64,000 nucleotides of DNA from Litomosoides sigmodontis (GCA_963070105.1 OY718808.1:5123738-5187737); one strand, 5' to 3'. Shown: positions 28,635 through 44,602, counted from the first letter of the stretch. The notes: generated from the letters alone by a model not told the origin. Numbers and translations are program-made.

Positions 28635-31600
28635 TCACAAAATGTGAAGACGCGCATTGTTTAGCTCCATATTTGCTTTGACAATAGAAGGTGATAAAGA
28701 ATTTTGATCACGTAAATGGTGAAAATTACGCAGATCTGATATAACACCACCATTACTAAGTCTTTTAGTTTCTCCTTGCGGACGAAGAGCAAAAATCTTC
28801 ATCTACAAGAGTAAAAATGAAATGAAATACGACAAAGCATTTTTTGATCAATCGGAGGACTTCCAACAGTTTTTCCTTTTTTCTTTAATAAACAGACCAC
28901 TAGAGCACTACAAAACTACGCTTGAAATGTTAGAAAATGAGGCACTATTCAACCAAACATTTAATGATCAACAGTAATTCACTAAAACCATCATAAAACT
29001 ATGTGAGAAGTGAACCGGTCTTTCATCACTGTATATAAGTTTAAGAACAAGTACTGTTCCTCATTTCCAAATTCAAATCATCTGAAAATAAAGTACCCTA
29101 CTGTTCTTTAAAATAGAAATAACTACGGAAATAAATTGCGAAACGAAGTGAAAAAATAGGTGGGAAAAATAGGTTATACTGACCTCTAGCTCATCATTAC
29201 ACTGGCTGAAGATATTGCTCTTTTCTTCTTTCAAATCGACAACAACACAACTTCCTCCATTGCAACCTCGCACATGATCCAAAATATCTCGTTCAATACA
29301 TGATGAACGTTTACAGCGACCACAAACAACTAATGACGGTAATAATTGCGCTCTGAAAATGAAAAGTAATGAATGTCTGAAAATTGGAGCTTTAATTGCT
29401 GTAATTCTCTCAACCCAACAGGGACTATTTCCCAAACCCATCACTAAATAAATTTTCTCCCTTAAACAAAACTCCCTTATTAGAGTGTCGTAGATTCTGT
29501 ATTTTCCTCTTATTAGTTACAAACATTTAATAAGTGCACAAATAAAGGAAATAAAGCTAGACAAGGAACATTTTTAATAAATTTTGAAGCTGTGTCATTC
29601 AACATATATCATTCATACCACATAATATAGCATTTTACTTAAACTATAACAATATTACCAGTGTTTTCACACCTCATTTATACCCTTGCTACTTTGTTAG
29701 AATACAAAGTTTTAATTTACCTTGTCATTCCTTCGCGTTCCTTTTTGCATTTGATAAATTCATGCCGCTGTGATGCATTGCGACAATTCGTACGGTAGTC
29801 GCAATGAGAACAATAATAGACATATTTGAAATGTTCGCACACATTGTTTAGGACTTCGTTACATTCTATGCATTTCCATTTTTTTTTTGACCATAATTTC
29901 CTTCCCTAAAACAAACCAGCAGTATTTTGGTCGAAACCGGGACCTACAGAAAATAATTGAAGCATGACCAAAACTATCCTGATTGAAGATCCTCCACAAT
30001 TTGATTCAGCTGTTTTTCATCAAGTCGAAGAAATAAAGTCGTTTCATAAATTTAAGTCACTCAAACTACGATTAGCTCCAAGTAGGACAATATCCATTCT
30101 GAACATGCTTTCCAAATGCAAACTTTTTTTTTTTAATATTTCAATATACAAACGTATAGCTTCAAACAAACAATTTTGACATCTTTTTATAATCATAACA
30201 GTTTTATAACCCGAACAAGAAATATAAGCAACTAAATATATATGGTATAAAACATTAATTCATTACCTTTCGTCTTGTGTGTACTTGGACACTTTTTGAG
30301 ATCCATTTCAGGTTGGGTTGAGTATGCTCTTTTCGATGTGCGAATTTATCAGCATGTCGCACGAATTTCAAAGAGCATTGATCACAGCCATAATTTTCTA
30401 GAATAGGAACGATCATATCATTCTACTAAATACAATTTTATTTAAAATCGTGCAACTACTAAAGTGATATAAGAAAAAGGTAAAAACAGTAAAATTAAAC
30501 TATTCAAGATATTATTTCTTATTTTCTCGAGCTTCTATTTTTTATTATCTCACCTTCCTGATGTAGCAAAAAATGTTTAACATATTCGCGTTCACTTATA
30601 ACAGATGATGTATTCTCGTTCGGTATGACATAAGAGTAAAGACAGAAAGGGCACAATAAAGTACGTGTATTTGAATGGAATCGAACAAAATGGTCTATAT
30701 AATGGGTTCGTATTGAAGTCCTGTACCGACACTTCCTGCAATGGAATGGTGCATCGAAATCGCCATGAATCTGTCGGTGCTTTCTCTGAAAGAAACATAT
30801 AGCAGAACAAAACATATAGCTTTCACTGATTTAAAACGAAGGAAAAAATTAACAAATGCACAGCGTTAAAATCATACAAAGTTCCATAAAGCCTAAGCGT
30901 TTTGATTATAATTTGATTATAATCAAGGCAAAAACTGATTTAGCGAGTCACACAAAGCTGTCATAATTTCTAAAAGTTGATTCAGTAAAACGCAGTTGAT
31001 GACAACTCTCTAACTGATCATATCAGCAAAAACTGATATGAATATCACATTTAAATAAAAAAGTACATCATTTGTTTTGCAAAATACGAGTTTCTGTACG
31101 TACAAAAAGATATAATAATAACAAAACGAGTTAAAAATATACCTCGTCTACGGTGATTTCACATATTTTACATGTAAATGAGGATGGTGTCGCGCTGTGA
31201 ACATTATCATAATGGATCTGCAGGCGATATGCAGTAGGAAATAAATGCAAGCATTGTGGACAACGGCAGAATCGGTGTACTTCTCGAGGACAATTAAAAC
31301 CACTTCCGTAATTGAACTCAGTTAAATGTGCCCATAGGTGGAACATGAAACTTACATTATTTGAAAGCAGCATTCGACAATTTCCAACAGAACACTGCAA
31401 ATCTTCATATAAAGAGATCTAGAATTCAGGATGAGAAAAAGCAATATACTTCATCGTAAATTACATGCATAGTGATGGAGTAAAATTTAAGAGATATTGA
31501 TGTTGCTGATCATATTTGGCCTATATCTTTCAATAATCATTCAATCTGTATTGCCACTTCTTCTACTTATACCGGTTATTCTATGCATTGCATTCCGAAT

Positions 31601-32573
31601 GACAAAAATAAAAAATATAAAAGATAAACTAAAATAAAAAATAAACTTACTCGGAACTTGGCACTAAATTGCTGTGCTTCAAACGGTGGTGCTTTTGGAT
31701 CGTAACTTTCATAGCAATATGAATCCAAACTACTTTCTCTATACGATGATAAAACTATATAATTAGTGTCATTTTCTGAGTCCGATATGGACCAGTTTCG
31801 GAGTTCTAAACTTGGTTGTTTGCTGCGCGAAGACGACCCAAATGTTTTTTGAAGCATTTGTGTTGCGGAAGTATCCAAAATATCACCTGAGCAAAACTGT
31901 GACGAACATGTAGTTGTAGTGAGCACTGGTAGTTTGCCTTCGACAGATTTCTGTAACTTTAGAAATTAGTTTCCTCTCTCATTAAAATTTTGCCATTGGT
32001 ATTTCAGTTAGCCTAGCATGAATTTGCCATTTTAATGGCATAATTGGCATATATTTGTATTTTAAACTGTCCAAGAAAGTTTACTGACTACATGAGCTTT
32101 TTATTCTTGTTTGAAAAGTGATTGAAAAAATCCACCTCTGTGGATAATCGTTTGCGAGACAATTAATGACTCGGATGGAATAATTTACTCTAGTAACTAC
32201 CAGCCGTGTGATTCCTAGAGTACGCTACTTCATCCCCTTTCATTGACTAAAATTTCCAAAACCATTTTCACATTAATGCATTAAGAATAACATTAAGTAA
32301 TATTGTTCAATTTCGCTAGTGTTGCTTTCGAAAAACTAGTGCTAGTAAAGCATGGGAATTTTTCCAACCTTCAACATAATTTAAATCGATCACAATACTT
32401 TCAACACTACTGAAAATGCAAAAACAAACCCTCGCTTGCAGTGTTGAGAAACTGAGAGGTTTTGCATGAATAACTGAAGCAGTCGCACCCACATTTCGAC
32501 TTCCTGAACTATGCTCATCGCTGTCATCGTCATCGCTATTATCGAGTGTTATTACTTCCGGATATTTCATCAT
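28635..32573 (-). CDS. C2H2 zinc-finger protein with irregular fingers
   Basis: Eight exons from the 5' end: 32430-32573, 31651-31950, 31143-31394, 30554-30785, 30267-30397, 29721-29905, 29184-29352, 28635-28802. All phases agree; 526 aa. Residues 1-148 are acidic and Ser/Thr-rich (DNSDDDDSDEHSSGS near the start). Fingers read by eye: C149/C154/H167/H171; C193/C196/H209/H214; a short one C223/C226/H235/H239; C248/C251/H264/H269; one with a 22-residue loop C277/C280/H303/H307; C314/C317/H330/H334. Cysteine pairs without a clean His pair follow (CIEC, CSHC, CGRC). The spacing is atypical for linked Kruppel-type fingers and is closer to divergent nematode nuclear regulators. Nucleic-acid binding in the nucleus is inferred; the orthologue is not recognised. 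Confidence 0.85.
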
Positions 32574-34779
32574 TTGCAAGCATAAAGTTAATCAGCACAT
32601 CCGAGGTCAAGTTACTGATGGCGAAGAACAGGCTAAAAGCAGAAATAAAAAAGTGTTATAGCAGCAACACAAAAAGCCACACATACATCATTCCTCAAAA
32701 GCATTAAAATCTTGATTCATCCCACTACGTATTGAATTTATTTAACAAGGTCTGTGCTACGAGTCCAAATTACCCGAAAAGTTTCCAAGTAATTTCCTAG
32801 CTGTAGTGAGTTGCTCAACCACTGTAACTCAACGTCTGCGAATCAGTTAGCGGAAAAAAAACGTGTCGTTATGCGCCACGAACTTTGTGGTCCAAACCAT
32901 TTGGTAGTGTGTTTACCACTACGCTCCATGAAATTTTTACCTTCCTTCCGCCAAATCTTTTTTACCATCCTCCTCAGGTAGGAAATTTCGAAAAACTGGT
33001 CCAATATTTTTTGGACAGTGTTCGGTACTTACATACTCGATTTTTTTCATAACATTAGAAAATCTTAGAAATTTTATTCTACACACTTGTATTTACCAAA
33101 AACCCCATCTTAAGGTCGAGAAGGAAGCACCAATCAATTATCAGTCCAGTGTAACTACTTCCTCATTTCAAAGCGATCCTGAAACAGTCCATCTAGTGAT
33201 GATAAACATGCAAAAGGAAGGGTCATGTACCGTTCACAGTTCATGAATCATGTTCCTTTCACAGTTCACGAACTTCAAATTGGATGAGCAGTTTGCAACT
33301 GACAAAAAACCAGCAAACGCTAATGTGCATGGCCTCACCTTGAAGGTCTGCAAGAAATCTAGTAGCTGTTTAATTTTTTTCCCACGATGGTTAGCTTCGC
33401 AAACCCAACTTCAAAGTCACGTAGCCCTCTAAGACTTTTGATGCTAGCTAGTTATCATATAAATAGCTAGCTTTATATATTTCTCTATAAATGCAATTAA
33501 TGGTCCAACTCGACACGCTACGCACAAATCCTCATCCAAACACCCCTTTGAGCTAATTGTTCAACACTTCTACATAAATTTTCACTTTATAAACATCACG
33601 CTTGTGTCTTCAGTTTTGCAAAACATTTTATTGCACTTACAGATGTTACGAATGTTCTACATCCGGTTATAAGACGTACCATTAATGATTCACATGAAAT
33701 CCGAAATATACAGTGAGCAGCTATTCATTATGATCACGAAGTGAAGAAAATCAGTACATGTGGATTCTTTCAGGGCTTCAACGCTGCTCTCCAAATGTTT
33801 TTTTTTTTTTGAAAATCTTTCCCACATTCAGCCTTTTTAACTCAATCGATCCTTTCCCTCAGATAATTGGCCTTCCAAAAAAAAACAAAACGATACGATC
33901 CAAATATATTACCATTATCCTGTCTTCGGATTTATCTATTTCGACGATCTTACAGTGATTAGCTTGACGAAGCATGCAAAATACTTCTAAGCTTTTTTTA
34001 AAAATTCTCCAACGTTCGCTCCCTTATTACGACAGAGAATTGCTTTCCCTACCCAGTGGGTCATGCATCAATCAATACGAACAAGTTCATTAGGTTAGCA
34101 ATCCAAGGATACTAGTAATTCAGTCTTTACTTCCTTTTTTGTTTAACCACCCAATAAAACGACCGCTTCAAAATACTAGAAATCTTCTCCGATAATCTCT
34201 CTAGCAAGACTTTCAAATATGTTCGGCCAATAACATCAGAATCAATTATTTATGCACTCTTCTAAACAACCACACATGTTTTTAAAGTAGAACATTCCAG
34301 CTTTCCTTCAAATCCAGGAAATAATCGCAATCGGGTAAAAAACTCCGTAAAACGACTTTAATTCAATTATTTACCTTCCACTTCACACCTCCTGCCTTAT
34401 TTGCACTTGCATTCAGCTATATTAAACGACAAAAAAGAACAATTAAGGTACATAACTGTTTGACAATCCAACATCAATAAGAATAATTGTGAGAACCGAA
34501 ATGTATCAAACCACTGTCGCAGACTAACCTTTATATAGCCGGTCACGTAAATCTTCATCTCAAATTGGTCACGCGACATTTTGCTCGCAGTTAAGGCAAA
34601 GTTACTGAAAGATACGGCAAAAATCTTCTTATTCTGCACCTAAGCCATTTCAAACTCCGTAAGCACTTCTTCCTTTACTTCACAACAGCTACAGTCGGGC
34701 AGCAACAATCAGCTGAGCGGCGCACGCGATTACTGAGAACTGACCTTGAAAAGTAAACAAACCAACATCTTTGACGCAG
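32574..34779. other. Region between divergent genes
   Basis: Presumed promoter of the zinc-finger gene and upstream region of the next + strand gene. AT-rich, with short ORFs only. Any 5' exons of the 34780 gene were not identified. Confidence 0.5.
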
Positions 34780-35433
34780 CTCAAACGACTCGTATTCCAA
34801 ATAGCATTCAGCATACAACCGAGACTCACGTATGATCTTTTAGATCGAGTTCTTGAAGCAATGTTTTACGAAATTCATGCTCAACCGACATCGCTTTCAT
34901 CTTTTTTCTACTATGTAATTTCTTCAGTGAATAAAATGTTATACTCGTCTCAAATATCGCAACGGAAAACTCGAAATGCCATTTTGAACATTTTCCATTA
35001 TGCACAAGCAATTTCATCGAAATTCATTGGTAAGTTAATTCTACAAATTGCTCCATGCGTGTCCAAACTTGGGTAAACTGCAGTAAATACTCCGCGCCAT
35101 TTTCACGTCAACTGTTCTTCAGAAACAAACAGCAGAATCCTAAAATGCCATACCCATGACGAACCCTTTCCCCCCTCCTCTGAGATCCTCTACAACGCAT
35201 TTCAGCCAAGTGGAAACGCTCAATCAAAGTGATCTACTTTGATTTCGACCGCAGTGTCGGAGTGGTGTGAAAAGTCTTCGACTCTGTTCAAGTCTGTGTC
35301 GAGAATGTACGCTGAAGTCGTGTCACGTGGTCGTTTCCGCGCTCTATTTGATCGGCTTTTACAATACTTACACGTAGATAAGTGCTCTAAAGCAACTGCT
35401 CTGTTAGTGTATGAGGTCGTAGTGACAAACTAG
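34780..35433 (+). CDS. Unrecognised helical protein, 3' exons
   Basis: Two exons, 34780-35029 and 35255-35433 (TAG). The intron is GTAAGT...GCAG with a split codon that fits. The reading frame enters behind an acceptor (GACGCAG), so upstream exons are possible; otherwise translation could start at ATG 34861 (115 aa). The encoded 142 aa is rich in Leu, Phe, Tyr and Ser and looks all-helical (LKRLVFQIAFSIQ, TYDLLDRVLEAMFYEIHAQP, then SRGRFRALFDRLLQYLHVDK). No domain or signal peptide is recognised. Its mixed codon use and phase agreement support a real gene. Confidence 0.5.
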
Positions 35434-35850
35434 AATTTGAAATGAGTAATTTTAGTGCCAAACGTTTCTGTGATAGTGAACGGATGGAATTTATGTTGAC
35501 TAAGCTTGAGTTTTTGGGAGACTGGTACTCACTATGTTGTTGATATGTTTATTATTAAAATTAACTGAGCAGTCTAATCTTACATGATAACAACAAGGCA
35601 CCATTACATCCTAGAAATTGTGCTAGTTAGTGACTGAGAAAATAGTAGTGCTAATTTTCTCTTATTTTTCTTCTAGAATCCACGTGCGTTAAATTCATTC
35701 AAGAAATGTCTTTACTTACCGTAGCATTTTTCACTAGATTTGTGGAACATTAACAATGAAAGGTTTCAGCACACGTTTTTCATATCCTTAGTAGGAGAGT
35801 AAAACATGTTAGCAGCAGCAGTACTATACTATAATTTGAATTGTTGGTAG

Positions 35851-36190
35851 CATCCGATGAACCATTACATTTGTCACCGTAACAAGTACACAACTGTACA
35901 TCACCAAATACGGGATGAAGTTGTCTCCGATCCAAATTGTACAGGTGAGCACGAGGCAAACTTCGACATTGGTTTACCTAAACAATGACTGTTGTCCTTT
36001 CTTTTAATTAACTTTACGAAGTATCCAATTACAAATTTTACATTACTGTTAAAAGGCTAGAATAACCGTGTGAAAGCGGTGCGTTCTTATTGCAGTTTCG
36101 TTGAAGCCATTCCGCAGCACTCGATCCATGCAACCACGGATAAATTTAAAACCAATGAATACACCTGTTGTAAAAAGTACTTGTGTTTAG
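35851..36190 (+). CDS. Candidate thrombospondin-like exon pair
   Basis: Candidate exons 35851-35944 and 36096-36190 join in phase 1. The first encodes HYICHRNKYTTVHHQIRDEV followed by VSDPNCT; the second gives SLKPFRSTRSMQPRI and stops soon after. The order C...V-V-S-D-x-x-C...K-P...R resembles the second half of a thrombospondin type 1 repeat as found in ADAMTS/papilin-like proteins. The tryptophan-containing first half was not found. This could be the remnant of such a gene, a short real gene, or chance. Confidence 0.25.
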
Positions 36191-36999
36191 ATAGCGATAA
36201 TTTTTACCCTCTGGTGAGTAGGATGTTACTCTTCATAACATTCCAATAATAAGTTTGATCATTTCCTACAATTTTGCTTAACATGCCGTTTTACTTTTTT
36301 TAGACCTCAATACTACGTCTGAATTAGCTTGAGCAATAGCTTAATCTAAATAGAGTTATGGATTTGTTACGACCATTTCAGTTCAGTGTTTAAGTAATAA
36401 CTGCAAACAAACCAGCTTCAACATCTGGTTCAAGTAAATTAACACACATTGTTGAGCATACTACAGTAGGAATGTGATTTGAAAGTTGTGGATCGTTACA
36501 CCGATTCGTAAACATCTGAATATCGTTATTATACGCACGTTGCTAATATTCAATCAAAATCTAGCAGGAAGATTGATAGGACAATGACATCTTTACGAAT
36601 TTATATCTAAATGTTCTTTATCTTTCCTTACACTAGTTTGAATATTCGATTTTTCGAAGGATTTAAAATTCAAGTTAAAGGCTTTTATGGCTAATGAATT
36701 TTAGAATTTCAATTTTCTTAACGTTATTATCTACAGTTATTGCTACGGCCCTTTCTCTGTGTCTTTCGATAGAAGATCAGCCTTATATCGCTCCCCACAT
36801 TTTTTGAACCTAAGTTAACTTAAATCTGTTAACTGTATTTAATAAAGATATCTATTGATATTGTTGCCTCAATTTAGAACTCTATCTTAGGCCTTTTCTC
36901 TTTTAAAGTTTAAGGATCTGAAAATTTAAATTAATAGGTAATAAGAAACCTTAGGTGCTGTATAAATGTATTGCAGATGCTCCCAGCGTTCTTGATAAC

Positions 37000-37690
37000 T
37001 CATCGACATACAAGAAAAGCATTCGAACCGACGAGGTATGGTATCTGAAAATAAATTACATACATATCGATGTTTTTGCGTCTATAATTATCGTAATAGT
37101 CAAAATTACTATCTCTGATGTTATCAATTGCTGCAGATATTTCATCGAATTAAATTAATTTAATAATTTACATTAATCACATGTTGCGGAGTACACTCTA
37201 TTAGTAATTTAGATGAGATTTTCATGTTAATTTTTTCAATTTTGGTAATACCGACCATCACTTGGATGTGTGTAGAAAATTCTTTTTCCTATATTTGAGA
37301 CAATAAACTGAAGAAGTCTTCAAGCCTGCTACTACTACATAATTAATCACGTCTCCAACATCCTATCATTAATTTGATGGATTCTATCTTACTAAGCAAT
37401 TTCTTGAATGTATGTTATTTTCATCCTGATATCGTCCTAATTACAAACTGATAACATAACACTTTCGTGAGTTATGATTAACTTACTTAGATGCCGTATA
37501 TAAATCGGAAAATAAATTTCAAATGAATTAATGAATTTGCAAGCTATTAAAACGTAAATGTTATAGGTAAAATGAAGGAAATGAAAGTACCAATTTTCAT
37601 CTGCTCGACAAATTCTTCAGCGGTGCACAAGTGCGAAATATCGATAAAAATGGCCACTCTCAGTATCATCAAACTACCTACACTTCTCAT
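37000..37690 (-). CDS. Candidate small secreted protein, 76 aa
   Basis: Exon 1 (37591-37690) encodes a signal-peptide-like start (MRSVGSLMILRVAIFIDISH) and ends before GTACTT. Exon 2 (37000-37130) follows an acceptor ATATCTGCAG with a matching split codon. The mature part would include EEFVEQMKIAIDNIRDSN, then DYYDNYRRKN. The final 14 residues follow an internal TTATTTTCAG, which would give only a 15-nt intron and so is read through here. No family recognised; no transcript evidence. Confidence 0.35.
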
Positions 37691-38235
37691 TCCGACATTG
37701 TCGTTCACTTAGTCCATTAATGGCTTCTTCTCAGTTATTTTTCCACTTTCCACATAATTTCCTTCATAATTACAAACACCGATGAAAAATAATGCACAGT
37801 AAGCTCATAGTTTAGAAACAGAAAAGCTGTAATTTAATTTTCTGTACAGACAATGGCGACAAAAATAAGCTGGTAAGTCAGTAAAAAATTTCACATGCCA
37901 CTTGACGAATTAAAGTTATTTGTCATTTAAGTAAGTCTCTTTATGATGACTCATTAATAGTACAAAACAAACATGAAAACATTTCAAGTAGTTGAGAATG
38001 CATTTCGATGCCTAAATAAAACTTAACAAATAATATTATTCGTTTTTAAAAGACTGCCAAGGCTATCGATGACTAAAAGGCATAACTCATTAAGAGATAA
38101 TAAATAAATAATTAAGTTAAAATATGGGTATATATTTTAGAAGCAATTTTTGCTGTACTTTTAGTGATTGGGAAATTGGCGGTGAACTGCGAAGAGCGAA
38201 TATTTTGAGTCTGAATTAGCATCAAAACTTATTCG

Positions 38236-40773
38236 TTAAATGTTGTAATCTGGAAAATCTGGGAACGACGCTTCACCCTTGGAGTTAAATGATAAAAATG
38301 ATTTTGACCTTTTCGTACGTTGACCTTGCAGATCAGATTTGATCGCTTGCAAAACTTTGCTTTCATTCAACTTCCCCGACAATTTCTGCTTTAAAATTAC
38401 AAATTGGCATTATCTCACCTTTTCTGTCAGATATATTCAATAGATAATCATATCAAATAATTATAGATAGTACCGAAAAAGATTTCACTAAAAAATTGGA
38501 TTTTTTCCCGTATTATCATACTATAAAACTTCACACACTTTTATTGATCGGATAAGTAAGGAAGGTTCAAAAAATCTAACGAATTATGATTTAGAGGAAG
38601 TACGACGAATATGGTTGCAAGAGATTTCGAAAAATATTTCATTTTTTACATAATTTTAAACGCAATGATTTTGTAAACAACTTTCTAAAATATAAATTTT
38701 TGATATAAAAATGATTTCAAACAGTTAAGTAACGGTAAGGTAAATGGCAAAAGGAGAGGTTTGAACGAAAAAAATAATAAATCTGCTCAAACTGCTAAAA
38801 GCTAATTTTTCATCAATTATTGAAGAAGAGTGTTTCACCTGCCTCTCGCAGTACAGCAAAATTTGAAATGAAAGAAATTTTCTGAAAAAATAATTTTCTG
38901 AGAAAGGCGCTGCTTTTCTCGTTTTATGCAAAAACTACTGAATTCACAATGCGTTGCATTATGCGACAACCATTTCAAGTAGACCATTTACATATGTTTG
39001 ATTCAAATAAATTTAATTCACTGAAGCTTTTCGCTTGTTAAATTTTCATCTTTATTAACGCACAAAAAGATGCCAGACGGAGCCTGAATTTTCGATAATT
39101 TTTCTCGCTTATTTCATCTTATTATCTCGCATATTTCAGTTCTCCAAATTATAAATGCGCGTACGTAGGATTGAAGGTGCATTATTTCGGCTATTTCATT
39201 TAGCTAAAATGCACAAAGTTCTCTCTGCCTGAGTTGAAATAAAAAAAGTGAAAATTTTAGTAAAATGGAAATCGAAGGAGCAGCTTTGCTTGTATATATT
39301 CCAAAGTATGAGCGATCTCTTCTCGACCGCTTTTTTTCGGACAAAATTGAAAAGCTGAGATTGCTGTAAGGAAAAAGCCGTGCATATAGCATATATTAGG
39401 AAAACAGTTGGGTCACTGAAGCAGTCACTTTAACCATTTTTATGAGTGAAGTTGGGAGCAAAGGTTGCCTGTTGTGTAAGAGAATCGGAGAAATTGAAGA
39501 AACGGTATTTTCTTTTGAAAATCAATCTATCCCTTAAGGGAAGAATTTTCGTATGCATTAGGATTTTCTGGATAAAGCTAATCGATTCATTTAGCCATTC
39601 ATTCGTGCGCTGAATAGTGGAAGGCTACTGCTTAATTTCATTTTAAAACACTTTCAATTTGTGAATGCAAATTGCTATCACTGGAAAAGTTTGAATTGAA
39701 AAAAATAAAATTACTAATTGCACTTGCAGTAAGCGATCTTAATTATTTATGCTTGTGGATTTTGAGTTTTCACCCTTTCTAATGTAAATTTGAATTAAAC
39801 TTTTTATTTCATTTACTGCATTATTTTTCTTTTCAAATTATTATTTCCTTTGAAGAAATAGACAAAGAACTGAAAAAATAGAGATAGCCAAGAGACGATC
39901 ATATCCGTAATCCTTTTGCCTATGCATATTAATTATTTGTTATATTTAATGAAATTTAACTGATTGTGATTTTACTTTTAAAAAACCTTAAAAACGTATA
40001 TAAAGTTATCATTTTCTGACTTCGTTGCTAACGTACCCCTGCTTAATCTTATATGTAGAAAATTATCAGCACCGTTGTTGCAACGTGAAGAGAAATTGCA
40101 AATTCGTGGGATTAAATTAATTATAACTGTAGAAAACATTTTGATGAGTTTTATGGAGATTTCTGGCTTAAAAATTAGATGACAACTTTTCAAGTGCCTC
40201 AGCTAACATTTTTTAAATAATTTTTAGTAATACTTAACATTTAATCAAAGTTAAGAAGGGTTTAGGAATTAATAATAGTATTAGAAGAGGAGGATAAATA
40301 ACACAACAATTGAGCTTTTGCAAAATTTCTGTAAAAATTCAATTTTTTTTGTAAAAAATTCGTAAAAATTCGATTTTGTAAAAAGAGGTAATTAAAATAA
40401 CCGTCCTATGCATTTTCAATATTCAATTTCTTGTATAATTAAATAGAAGCAAACAAGCAAAACACACCAATTTTGAAGTGATAAAAGTTGTTTCACTATG
40501 TTTATGGTATATTGAAAGATGATAAAGACATCCCACCGTAATGATTCGATGCAAAAGCTGGCAGTACACGAGAAAAAACAACGGGAAAACGGACTTACTG
40601 TAAACTTTCAATTTCGAATAACTTGCGGCACTCCATGCTGTGCGCACGAATTCCGTTCTTTGGGTGTTATCATTTTCATTGGAAATTTGATGTAAACGTT
40701 TTGCGAAATTCAATTTATAGGCGGTGCACCAGCACATCAGCGCAACTGCGAGTGCGACACTCGACGACCGCAT
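38236..40773 (-). CDS. Candidate secreted precursor with a dibasic site
   Basis: Three possible exons in transcript order: 40599-40773, 38839-38897 (alternative start 38909) and 38236-38385; phases agree across both introns. Exon 1 begins with a signal-peptide-like MRSSSVALAVALMCWCTAYK and ends at GTAAGT. The last exon encodes a polar stretch, a furin/prohormone-type site RTKRS, and a C-terminal peptide SFLSFNSKGEASFPDFPDYN ending in Ile and stop. That layout suggests a processed secreted peptide, but the introns are long, the middle exon is hydrophobic and weak, and no neuropeptide family is recognised. Confidence 0.35.
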
Positions 40774-42160
40774 TTCATTGCGTTTCGCTTCTTTCCTCTG
40801 TTCACTTCGGCTCAGTGAATTGTAAAATTCTTTGGAAATTTATTGAAAGATCGAAATATCGAAGAAGAATTAGTTGAAGTAATATACTCCTTCGTTCTTT
40901 TTTATCAACGAATTGCAAATGACCGTTAATGCGCAACGGCTTTCAACTATTGCGATGAGGCGGCTAATGAGCGCAACGATTGAAAATGACGTATACGTAT
41001 CGACGTTACAGCGAACATGAGACGTTCAATATGTTTCACTATAATTTAAATAAAGCAGAAATCGTAATTTGCAAATTCAGTCATAAGAGATGCGAGAATC
41101 ATAGGTCCCTAGGTTTTTTAGTTATAATTAATTCAAATTAAAATTAGTAAGTATCAACCATTTATTTGGTAACACATTGTCTTGCTTGTATGGAAGCTAT
41201 ACATCTGTAGGCCAAGGAAGTGAAGGGAACTGTAATTTAACTAAATCACAGTCTACCTTCAGATTTCCACTTAAACGTCAGTAAAGGCGAGAGGTTGCGA
41301 GCAAAAGTGCTGTGCGGCTTGCTTTTTTACGAGGAAGCTCACTGAAAAAAAAAAAACAAATTAGTGCGTTCCATAAATATTGTAAAAGTCCACAAAAACA
41401 ATTTCACGTCACGTGTGAAGGGGAAGGGTTTCACAATTTGTGAAATTTATGAATTACTTCATTTGACAGCATTTTTCGCTCATTTCGAAGTTCATTTCTT
41501 TCCAATTTCCGCTTTTTAATTTGCAGGTAATAATAACAAAGAATATTTCGAATATGAAATTTGAGTCTTCTTGTTGCCGTTGTTCTTGAACACTCATATA
41601 AATTGTGTGTGTGTGTGTTTTTGATTATTTAAAATGCGATATTTTCCGCTCTCTTCAAACTGCTCCCATGCTAATGGCGCAGATGAGAAAAAAATAAATA
41701 AATTGAAGAAAAGACTAATTTTGAACGAAATTTTTTTTGCATTTGTTTATCTTACTGTGAGAAGTAGAATGGTAAAGCAATTACATTGTTTAGTCTGAAA
41801 TGTTTCCGATCAACGCTAATCTATTTTATCTGTGAAGCATTGCAAAATGGCAATTAAATTTCAGTAAGAACTTTCTGCAAGTCAGTGAAAACATAAATAG
41901 GGCCTAAGCTCACTTCAATAAACTATACCGAAATCAATTTGAAATTTCAAATTCTTCATGATTGCTATTTGTGGGAGCTAAACTATTCGTTTGATGTAAG
42001 TGTAGAAGAATTTAGTAGGCATATTAAGTAACTAATTTGAAAAATATTTAAAGAATAAATAACTAACAAAGTAAAGCACACAATGTGACCTTTTGCGCTT
42101 GATCATCCAAACATGCCTAAATGGTTAATTATTCAGGCAATCACTGATTAAAATGCAACA
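40774..42160. other. AT-rich intergenic region
   Basis: No supported gene. Includes a short GT run near 41606-41619 and leads into the triplet array. Confidence 0.6.

Positions 42161-44602
<2,442 letters not shown>

Noticed and set aside
36974..37036. Plus-strand candidate exon DAPSVLDNSSTYKKSIRTDE between AG and GT
   Set aside because: Has no in-phase neighbour and lies antisense to the better-supported minus-strand candidate at 37000-37690.
39265..39372. Plus-strand short ORF beginning MEIEGAALLVYIPKYE with a GTAAGG near its end
   Set aside because: All frames on both strands are open here, no second exon could be attached, and it lies in the intron of a minus-strand candidate; treated as chance.
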